The position numbers and the translations under genes are program-made. 9,104 nt of DNA, taken from contig JASLGJ010000518.1 in assembly GCA_030150085.1 (NCBI GenBank), positions 1 to 9,104 of the forward strand, read 5' to 3'. The notes beneath the pieces were generated by a model. It was not told the origin of the DNA. It searched no databases and saw only the letters and a program-made list of their open reading frames with translations. The DNA comes from Candidatus Elarobacter sp. (lineage in GTDB: Bacteria; Vulcanimicrobiota; Vulcanimicrobiia; Vulcanimicrobiales; Vulcanimicrobiaceae). This document shows, piece after piece, positions 1-5,111 of this stretch. Numbering within the stretch: the stretch's first letter is position 1; each line of letters starts with the position of its first letter.

Positions 1-1
1 G

Positions 2-157
2 GCCCTCGAAGCGCGCGCCGCCGCACTGGCCGAGCTCGTCGCCCGTGACGACGCCGCGGCGCGCGCCGACGCAGCCGCACGCAACCCCTCGCACACCGAA
101 GCATCTGCTCGCGACGCACCCGGCGACAGCGCCGCCCTGACGCGCCCACCGGAGTAG
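2..157 (+). CDS. C-terminal end of an unidentified alanine-rich protein (partial)
   Basis: The frame is open from the left edge to a TAG at 155-157 and gives the last 51 residues of a protein that starts outside the window. Third positions are mostly G or C, as in the confident genes here. The first roughly 30 residues are Ala/Arg/Glu/Asp-rich and look helical (ALEARAAALAELVARDD). The tail is Pro/Ser/Thr-rich and probably disordered. There are no motifs, so no function can be given. The short visible length and low complexity leave open that this frame is not coding. Confidence 0.4.
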   Translation, partial: ALEARAAALAELVARDDAAARADAAARNPSHTEASARDAPGDSAALTRPPE

Positions 158-161
158 CGCG

Positions 162-180
162 GCGAGCATCGCTCGCTTTA
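162..180 (+). terminator. Small hairpin after the first gene, possible weak terminator
   Basis: GCGAGC (162-167) and GCTCGC (171-176) form a perfect 6-bp inverted repeat around a 3-nt ATC loop, followed by TTTA. It lies 4 bases after the stop of the partial gene. The stem is short and the T tract is only three long, so efficiency is doubtful. The TTTA also forms part of the proposed -35 box of the next gene. Confidence 0.3.
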
Positions 181-206
181 CAAGCATCCACAACCAACAG
201 TACGAT
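177..206 (+). promoter_or_regulatory. Putative sigma70-like promoter for the lipoprotein block
   Basis: TTTACA at 177-182 matches the TTGACA consensus at 5 of 6 positions. After an 18-bp spacer, TACGAT at 201-206 matches TATAAT at 4 of 6 positions. Transcription would start near 213, giving a leader of about 27 nt before the ATG at 240. The position after a stop codon and before a lipoprotein start fits. The call was made by eye only. Confidence 0.45.
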
Positions 207-239
207 GGGCCGACACTTCGGTTTAGCTGCGGGTGCGTC

Positions 240-590
240 ATGATTCGAAGCTTGGCCTTTTTCGTCGCGGTGGCGATCGCACTGGCGGTCACGGGATGCA
301 GCAGCAGGGTGGAAACCGTTCCTGACGTCTCGGCTTCACAGCATGTTCTCGTTCCGAATCAGGTATGCGGTGAGACGCCGCTTTCTTCGCGTGCGGCTGC
401 CAGCCAGGCGCGGTTTCCGCATACGGCTGGGCCCTGCTGTTCCGGTCCGGTGACCGACACATGCTATATCGACGACACCACGTCGATCCAAGTCGGAACG
501 CGATCGGGAGGCGGATCGCTCGACCCGAGCGACCCTTGTTACGGCAACGAAACCGGCCTCGCCTACGACGGCACCAACTGCTCGGGCTAG
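240..590 (+). CDS. Small cysteine-rich lipoprotein of unknown function
   Basis: This 116-aa protein has a clear lipoprotein signal peptide. The N-terminus is MIRS, followed by a hydrophobic stretch (residues 5-16) and a lipobox VTGC (17-20), so Cys20 should be lipidated after signal peptidase II cleavage. The mature part has six more cysteines (43, 66, 67, 75, 100, 114), including a CC pair. This suggests disulfides in an extracytoplasmic setting. Residues 88-97 are Gly/Ser-rich, like a linker. No enzymatic motif is visible and the family is not recognised. The ATG at 240 has only a weak G-rich site upstream, but the signal peptide supports it. GC content and codon choice are lower and less biased than in the operons to the right. 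Coding-like sequence continues in the same frame after the TAG at 588-590, so the protein may once have been longer. Confidence 0.7.
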   Translation: MIRSLAFFVAVAIALAVTGCSSRVETVPDVSASQHVLVPNQVCGETPLSSRAAASQARFPHTAGPCCSGPVTDTCYIDDTTSIQVGTRSGGGSLDPSDPCYGNETGLAYDGTNCSG

Positions 591-700
591 GTGGGCGTCG
601 TAGCGCTGATATTTCCCGCCGCGGCAGGCTATCGCACCTTCGGGTATGCGTATTCCTATTCGTATTCGAACGGAAACTATATCTGGAAAACCATAGCCCC
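591..700 (+). pseudogene. Coding-like segment, out of frame with the downstream ORF
   Basis: The frame of the lipoprotein gene, read past its TAG, continues without a stop to the TGA that follows codon ACG at about 757. From the GTG at 591 it gives a hydrophobic start (VGVVALIFPAAAGYRTFGYA) and then YSYSYSNGNYIWKT. This looks like real secreted protein, whereas the other two frames here are Arg-rich or have stops. At the CCCC run (697-700) the protein-like character moves to the frame of the 701-907 ORF. One additional C in that run would join the two into a single reading frame. The segment may be the middle of a gene broken by a nonsense codon and a one-base deletion, or it may reflect a homopolymer sequencing error. 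Confidence 0.4.
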
Positions 701-907
701 ATGCCCGGTACGGCGCTCAACTACTCGTGTCTCTTCCAGAGCTATAACCCGAACGTGACCGGCAGTGACGGCGGAAATTTCAGCACGGCCATCCTGGAGG
801 TGAAGAGCCCTGCGCCGTTCGCTCTGTACGCGCAAACGACATGCACGTTCTACCTGCCGGGTACGAATACGCAATGGAATGCGGCCGGTGTGGCCCTGCG
901 GCTCTGA
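701..907 (+). CDS. Hypothetical 68-aa protein, probably the 3' part of a frameshifted gene
   Basis: ATG at 701 opens a 68-aa ORF (MPGTALNYSCLFQSYNPNVT at the start, AAGVALRL at the end). It is polar and rich in Asn, Ser, Thr and Tyr, with cysteines at 10 and 48 and predicted beta character, like an extracellular domain. No convincing ribosome binding site precedes the ATG, and the better reading joins it to the upstream segment through a one-base shift in 697-700. The stop TGA (905-907) overlaps the ATG of the next gene as TGATG, which supports this frame being, or having been, translated. The same frame is open upstream to 461, but that part reads as an Arg-rich shadow. Function unknown. Confidence 0.45.
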   Translation: MPGTALNYSCLFQSYNPNVTGSDGGNFSTAILEVKSPAPFALYAQTTCTFYLPGTNTQWNAAGVALRL

Positions 908-1128
908 TGGAACGCTTCGAATCCTACGAATACGAGGTCGTGTGCGTGCTCGAAAGCGGCGGCTCTTTCACCACGTACTGTGCTACGCCTGAAGAAGCGG
1001 AGCTGAAGAGGCGATTGCTGCTTTCGCCCGACGAAGACATTCCCGTTCCACCTGGGTTCACGTGGGCGCGGCCCAAGGGCGAACGGATTCTGACGGCGGT
1101 CATTCGCCGCCGCCCGGGCCGCAGCTAG
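907..1128 (+). CDS. Hypothetical 73-aa protein
   Basis: The ATG at 907 overlaps the previous stop (TGATG), so translation is probably coupled. An earlier in-frame ATG at 841 would add residues that lie antiparallel to the end of the previous ORF and do not look natural. The protein begins MERFESYEYEVVCVLESGGS, and has two cysteines (13 and 25), an acidic helix around residues 28-37 and a basic end (VIRRRPGRS). It has no signal peptide or membrane segment, so it is likely cytosolic. The family is not recognised. Its TAG (1126-1128) shares the bases CTAG with the stop of the convergent phosphatase gene. Confidence 0.55.
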   Translation: MERFESYEYEVVCVLESGGSFTTYCATPEEAELKRRLLLSPDEDIPVPPGFTWARPKGERILTAVIRRRPGRS

Positions 1129-2720
1129 GTGTCGGCGCCGATCGTGTCGAGGTCGGCGAAGGCGAGCAGCGCGTCGAAGGGGGAGAGCGCGCGCTGGGCG
1201 AGGGCCAGCACGGCGCGGGCGTGGCTGCCGCCGTGCGGGCGGCGGGTGACGGTGAGCTCGTCGGCCAGGGCCGAGACGATGTAGAGCCCGCGCCCGCGCT
1301 CGCTCAGGACGTCGTCGGGGAGCTTGGGCAGGTGGCGGAAGCCGCGGCCCTGGTCGAGCACGTGCAGCACCGGAGCGGTGCCGCCGCAGTCCAGCGCGAC
1401 CTGGGTCGGGCCGGGCGCGTAGCGCACCACGTTGCCGACCAGCTCGGCGAACACCACCTCGGCCGCGCCCAGCGCGTCGGCGCTCAGGCCGTGCTCGGCC
1501 AGCCGCTGCGCGACCGCGTGGCGGGTCGCGCGCGCCGCTTCGGCGTCGTCGGAGTCGAACGACCAGCGCGCGACCGCGTGGCCGTCCTCGTCGGCGCCGC
1601 GGCGCACGGTGAAGATCGCGACGTCGTCGCGCGCGCCTTCGGCCAGCACCGCGTCGTGGATGGCGCGCGCGAGGTTGGGCGCGGCGAGCACGGCCGGATC
1701 GCGCAGCGCGGCGCGCAGGCGCTCCTCGCCGGCCGCGAGGTCGTGCGTGGCCTCGACCAGGCCGTCGGTGTAGAGCACCAGCATGGCGTCGCCCGGCATC
1801 GCGACCGTCTCGGTGACGCGCTCGCCTTTCGACTGCACGCCCAGCGGCACGCCCGCCGCGGCCAGCTCGGTCCAGTCCGCGCCGCCGCGGCGCAGCAGCG
1901 GGCGCGGGTGCCCGGCCGAGGCATAGGTCAGTTCCGAGGTGACCGGGTCGAGCACCGCCACGAAGGCGGTCACGATCCGCTCGGAGGCGTCGGCCTGCAG
2001 CGTGCGGTCGGCGGCGTCGAGCATCATCGCCGGGTCCGGGTGGATCTGCGCCACGCCGCGCAGCACCTGGCGCACCGCGGCCATCGTCACCGCCGCGTCG
2101 AGCCCCGAGCCGCTCACGTCGCCGACCGTGACGATGATCCGCCCGTCGAGCAGACGCAGCGCGTCGTACCAGTCGCCCCCGATCCGCGCCTCGTCGCGCC
2201 CCGCATGGTAATAGGCGTCCAGCGCCAGCCCGGGAATGCGCGGCAGATCGCGCGGCAGCGCCGCTTCCTGGAGCCGCTCGGTGATCCGGCGCTCCGCCTC
2301 GTACAGCGCCGACATGCGGCGCAGGCGCAGCGAGAGGCGCCGGGTGCGCAGCAGCGACTCGACCCGGGCCGCCAGCTCCAGCCGCTGCACCGGGCGCAGC
2401 AGCACGTCGTCGACGATCTGCCAGACCGCGCGGGTGTTCAAGCCCGCGTCCTTGCTGTCGGTCAGGAGCAGGATCGGCAGCTGCACCGGCTCGTGCGCGC
2501 GCCGCTCGGCCAGCAGGCGGTCCCAGTGGCGGTGCAGCGAGAGTCCGTCGACGACGATCAGGTCGACCGCGATCCCCTCGCCCGGCGCCTGTTCCCACGG
2601 CAGCGCCTCGAGCACGTCGTAGCGCCGGCTCAAGAGCGAGCCCAGCAGGCGCCGGTTCTCGGCGTTCGCGAGCAGGATGAGAACGCGTTGCCGCGCGTCG
2701 GGGGCGTCAGGAGTGCGAAT
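1125..2720 (-). CDS. Degenerate receiver - PP2C/SpoIIE phosphatase - HATPase regulator
   Basis: This is a three-domain cytosolic signalling protein, 531 aa from the proposed ATT start. Residues about 12-130 resemble a receiver domain, but the usual acidic pair after the first strand is replaced (RVLILLANAENRRLL). A possible phospho-acceptor Asp remains in LIVVDG, and the conserved Lys is Arg (LLRPV). Residues about 155-375 are a SpoIIE/RsbU-type PP2C serine phosphatase with the metal motifs GGDWYD (Asp183), GDVSGSGLDAA (Asp201), YTDG (Asp319) and RDDV (365-366). Residues about 385-510 are an RsbW-like HATPase with the N box around Glu425 and Asn430, DQGRG (Asp456) and SERGRG. Such proteins set the phosphorylation of STAS anti-anti-sigma factors; HsbR of Pseudomonas has a similar layout. 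The in-frame TTG at 2633 would cut the receiver after its first helix. ATT at 2718-2720 has GAGGG (2726-2730) 5 nt upstream and overlaps the KaiC stop. It is last in the minus-strand operon. Domain assignment is firm; the start is less so. Confidence 0.88.
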   Translation of the reverse strand: MRTPDAPDARQRVLILLANAENRRLLGSLLSRRYDVLEALPWEQAPGEGIAVDLIVVDGLSLHRHWDRLLAERRAHEPVQLPILLLTDSKDAGLNTRAVWQIVDDVLLRPVQRLELAARVESLLRTRRLSLRLRRMSALYEAERRITERLQEAALPRDLPRIPGLALDAYYHAGRDEARIGGDWYDALRLLDGRIIVTVGDVSGSGLDAAVTMAAVRQVLRGVAQIHPDPAMMLDAADRTLQADASERIVTAFVAVLDPVTSELTYASAGHPRPLLRRGGADWTELAAAGVPLGVQSKGERVTETVAMPGDAMLVLYTDGLVEATHDLAAGEERLRAALRDPAVLAAPNLARAIHDAVLAEGARDDVAIFTVRRGADEDGHAVARWSFDSDDAEAARATRHAVAQRLAEHGLSADALGAAEVVFAELVGNVVRYAPGPTQVALDCGGTAPVLHVLDQGRGFRHLPKLPDDVLSERGRGLYIVSALADELTVTRRPHGGSHARAVLALAQRALSPFDALLAFADLDTIGADT

Positions 2721-4173
2721 CGCCGCCCTCGTCCACGGATCCGGAAGGGAGGTGCGCGAAAACCGCGCTCAAGTTCAGCACCTCGCCGATCCGCACCCCG
2801 TCCGAGGTGATCGCGAAGTCGCGCACGGTCTTCTCGAAGTCGCTCATGCGCTTCTTGAGGATGCCGACGCCCTTGCCCAGTTGCGCCATGCCGCCGACGT
2901 CGCGCTCGACGTAGCGCAGGAAGATCAGGTTGTCGGCCAGGTAGCTGATGCCGACCTCGGTCGCGCGGAAGCTGGTCAGCTCCTTGAGCTCGTCGACCAG
3001 CAGCACCGTCACGCCGACGTTCTGCAGGTAGCGCCCCAGCGCGTGGAGGCGTTCGGCCAGGTCTCCGCCGGGCACCGACATGCGGTAGCCGCTCACGCTG
3101 TCGAGCATGACGATGCGCGTGCCGTGCTCTTCGACGTCGCGCCGCACCAGGTTGGCGAACTCGTCGGGACCGTAGCGCAGCGCTTCCAGATCCGTCACCG
3201 CCAGGGTCCCGCGCTCGATCATCCCGCGCACGTCCATGCCGATGCCCTGGCAGCGCCGCAGCAGCGTCTCGCCCGGCTCGTCGAAAGTGTACACCGTGGA
3301 GCGCACGCCGCCGCGCGCGGCCTGCGCCATGAACTGCACGCCAAGCGTGGTCTTGCCGACCCCGGTCGGGCCGCTGATCAGCGTGATCGTGCCGCGCTCG
3401 ATCCCGCCGTGCAGCAAATCGTCCAGCCCCGGCAGTCCCGAGGGCAGCTTGTCGGGAGTGTAGCGCACGCCGTGCTGGGCGGGGATCAGGCGCGGGTAGA
3501 CCGTCGCGCCGTTCTCGCCCAGGACGAGGGTGTGCCGGCCGGCCCGAAAGCCCGAGCCGCGGAACTTCAGCACGCACAGCGAGCGGGAGCGCCCCTCGAG
3601 GTCCAGCTCGATCACCCCGTCGGCGATGAAGCGCAGGTCGTCGTCGGGCGTCTCGGGGGTCGACTCGGAGGTCACCACCACCACCGAGCCCTTGTCGGCC
3701 AGGTAGCGCAAGAACGAGAGCGCCTGGCGGCGGAACTGGAAGCCGTCGCTGGCCAGAAAGCGCAGGTGGGTCATCGAGTCGACGAAGACCCGGCGCGGCT
3801 TGATGCGCTCGATCGCCTCGACGATGCGAGCGGTGGTCGGCTCGCGCTCGACCTCGCTGACCGAGAAGATGTCGTAGGTCTCGGCCCGCGCGAACAGCTC
3901 GGGCGAGGGGCTCAGGTCGACGATGTGCACCCGCTCGACGTCGAAGCCGCTCAAGGAGGCGTTCGCGCGCAGCTCGGCCTCGGGCTCGGCGAACGAGATG
4001 TAGAGCGCGCTCTCGTCGGCCCGCAGGCCCTCGGTCAGCAGGTGCCAGCCCAGGGTCGTCTTCCCGGTTCCCGGCGGACCGCTGACGAGGTACGTGCGGC
4101 CCTCGATCAAGCCTCCGTTCAAGACCTCGTCCAAACCGGCAATGCCCGTCGAGGCGCGTCGATCGACCACCAT
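2707..4173 (-). CDS. KaiC-like double-domain RecA-fold ATPase
   Basis: This 488-aa protein has two KaiC (RecA-fold) domains. The N-terminal domain has Walker A GPPGTGKTT (32-40) and Walker B RRVFVDS (Asp132). The C-terminal domain has Walker A GPTGVGKTT (268-276) and Walker B IVMLDSVS (Asp358). By hand alignment with cyanobacterial KaiC, the catalytic Glu pair is Ala62-Glu63 in the first domain and Asp298-Glu299 in the second. The region of the KaiC autophosphorylation pair reads GISYLADN (408-415): Ser410 keeps the serine and Tyr411 replaces the threonine. No KaiA or KaiB gene is in the window. The protein is likely an oligomeric ATPase acting in signalling. The ATG at 4173 has GAGGGG 5 nt upstream; a GTG at 4212 would add 13 residues. 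It lies between the HTH-MBL gene (46-bp gap) and the phosphatase gene, whose frame overlaps its TGA. DnaB-like or RadA-like roles are less likely. Confidence 0.9.
   Translation of the reverse strand: MVVDRRASTGIAGLDEVLNGGLIEGRTYLVSGPPGTGKTTLGWHLLTEGLRADESALYISFAEPEAELRANASLSGFDVERVHIVDLSPSPELFARAETYDIFSVSEVEREPTTARIVEAIERIKPRRVFVDSMTHLRFLASDGFQFRRQALSFLRYLADKGSVVVVTSESTPETPDDDLRFIADGVIELDLEGRSRSLCVLKFRGSGFRAGRHTLVLGENGATVYPRLIPAQHGVRYTPDKLPSGLPGLDDLLHGGIERGTITLISGPTGVGKTTLGVQFMAQAARGGVRSTVYTFDEPGETLLRRCQGIGMDVRGMIERGTLAVTDLEALRYGPDEFANLVRRDVEEHGTRIVMLDSVSGYRMSVPGGDLAERLHALGRYLQNVGVTVLLVDELKELTSFRATEVGISYLADNLIFLRYVERDVGGMAQLGKGVGILKKRMSDFEKTVRDFAITSDGVRIGEVLNLSAVFAHLPSGSVDEGGDSHS
2726..2730 (-). 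promoter_or_regulatory. Ribosome binding site supporting an ATT start
   Basis: GAGGG on the minus strand lies 5 nt before ATT (2718-2720). The same motif class and spacing precede the kaiC-like gene (GAGGGG, 5 nt), trxB (GAGG, 5 nt) and the last hydrolase (AAAGGAG, 5 nt). No ATG, GTG or TTG lies in the phosphatase frame between this site and codon 30. It is within the end of the KaiC-like gene. Confidence 0.45.
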
Positions 4174-4178
4174 ACTCG

Positions 4179-4184
4179 CCCCTC
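4179..4184 (-). promoter_or_regulatory. Ribosome binding site of the KaiC-like gene
   Basis: GAGGGG on the minus strand, 5 nt before the ATG at 4171-4173, is a near-ideal site. It decides for this ATG over the GTG at 4212, which would have no clear site. Confidence 0.6.
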
Positions 4185-4219
4185 TATGCCCAGAAGTCGG
4201 GGCCGTGCTCACCGTGCGC

Positions 4220-5056
4220 TCAGAAGAAGGGATTGTGCGCTTTCTCCTGCCCGATCGTGGTCGGCGGCCCGTGGCCCGGCATCACCACGGTGTCGTCGTC
4301 GAGCGCGAACAGCTTGAAGCGAATGGAGTCCAGGATGTCGGCGTAGGTCGAGACGTCGCCGAACGCCCCGCCGACCGAGCCCGCGAAGAGCGTGTCGCCG
4401 CTGAACACCGTCGAGCGGAACAGGAAGCACGAGGAGCCGTCGGTGTGGCCGGGAGTGTGCAGCATGCGGATCGAGGCGCCCTCGCCGAAGGGCAGCTCGT
4501 CGCCGTCCGCGACCGGCAGGGCCCGCGCGGCCAAGCTCCCGATGGCGTGCGCGTCGGCGCGGTGCATCACGAGCTGAGCCTCGGGGAAGGCCCGCGCCAC
4601 GTCGGCGGTCGCGTCGCAGTGGTCGGCGTGCTTGTGGGTGATGAGCACGTAACGCAGCGCGTAGGGCCCTTCGTTCACCGCCCGCAGCAGGGGAGCGGGA
4701 AAGCCCGCCGGGTCGACCAGGGCCGCCGTCTTGCCGTCCTGGAGGAGGAACAGGTAGCCGTTGGAGGGGTGCGGATCGTGGGGATGGTGGCGCACCTCGG
4801 GCGGGACCTCGGCTCTGGGGTACCAGCGCCGGGCCGCCGCGTCGGCGAACTTGCCCGGGTCCAGGCGCAGCACCACGGCCACCGCGCGGGCCTGGTCCTC
4901 GCTGGGCACCCCGTCACCGCGCAGCCAGGCCGTGACGGCGGCCGCGTCCAGGCCGGTGCGGCGGGCCAGCTCCTGGGGCTCCAGGCCGTTGCCGCGCAGG
5001 CCCTTGCGCAGGAGGTCGGAGGGATCGTCTTCGAGCGGGATGCGCGGCCAGTCCAT
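4220..5056 (-). CDS. HTH-domain metallo-beta-lactamase-fold hydrolase
   Basis: The 278-aa protein fuses two parts. Residues about 12-75 look like an XRE-type helix-turn-helix (LARRTGLDAAAVTAWLRGDG with flanking helices), and its helices resemble a small DNA-binding or adaptor domain. Residues about 97-270 are a glyoxalase II-like metallo-beta-lactamase fold with all metal motifs: THKHADH (His141, His143, Asp145, His146), PGHTDGSS (His204), SGDTLF (Asp221) and PGHG (His262). The substrate is unknown. Members of this group hydrolyse thioesters such as acyl-glutathione or oxidise persulfides, and the ETHE1/Gly II-like motifs suggest a small thiol compound. The ATG at 5056 has GGAAG 9 nt upstream. 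A longer start at 5113 or 5122 would run into the trxB start and adds a basic tail with no domain. It is first in the minus-strand operon. It is not a classic beta-lactamase, and no signal peptide is seen. Confidence 0.85.
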   Translation of the reverse strand: MDWPRIPLEDDPSDLLRKGLRGNGLEPQELARRTGLDAAAVTAWLRGDGVPSEDQARAVAVVLRLDPGKFADAAARRWYPRAEVPPEVRHHPHDPHPSNGYLFLLQDGKTAALVDPAGFPAPLLRAVNEGPYALRYVLITHKHADHCDATADVARAFPEAQLVMHRADAHAIGSLAARALPVADGDELPFGEGASIRMLHTPGHTDGSSCFLFRSTVFSGDTLFAGSVGGAFGDVSTYADILDSIRFKLFALDDDTVVMPGHGPPTTIGQEKAHNPFF

Positions 5057-5084
5057 GGCGCGTCGCTTCCGCCGAACCGGACGG

Positions 5085-5099
5085 AACCCCGCCCGGGTT
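5085..5099. promoter_or_regulatory. Inverted repeat in the divergent MBL / trxB gap
   Basis: The whole gap between the two start codons is 55 bp (5057-5111). It holds AACCC (5085-5089) and GGGTT (5095-5099), a 5-bp inverted repeat with a 5-nt centre, and also two copies of a GAACC-type element (CCGAACCGG, then CGGAACCCC). This could be an operator shared by both operons. No clear -35/-10 pair was found, and at this GC content a 5-bp repeat can occur by chance. Confidence 0.2.
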
Positions 5100-5111
5100 G
5101 AAGAGGTCGCC

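Noticed and set aside
461..700. Arg-rich upstream part of the frame that ends at 907
   Set aside because: It reads as a shadow of the lipoprotein frame (many Arg, no natural pattern); the protein-like part of this frame begins at about 701.
841..906. Longer start (ATG 841) for the 73-aa protein
   Set aside because: It would overlap the end of the previous ORF in another frame; the TGATG start at 907 is the better fit.
1094..1111. Hairpin GGCGG...CCGCC near the convergent stops
   Set aside because: It has no T tract and lies inside the coding sequence; at this GC content such repeats are common.
4174..4212. GTG at 4212 as start of the KaiC-like gene
   Set aside because: It has no clear ribosome site, whereas ATG 4173 has GAGGGG at 5 nt and matches the family's usual N-terminus.
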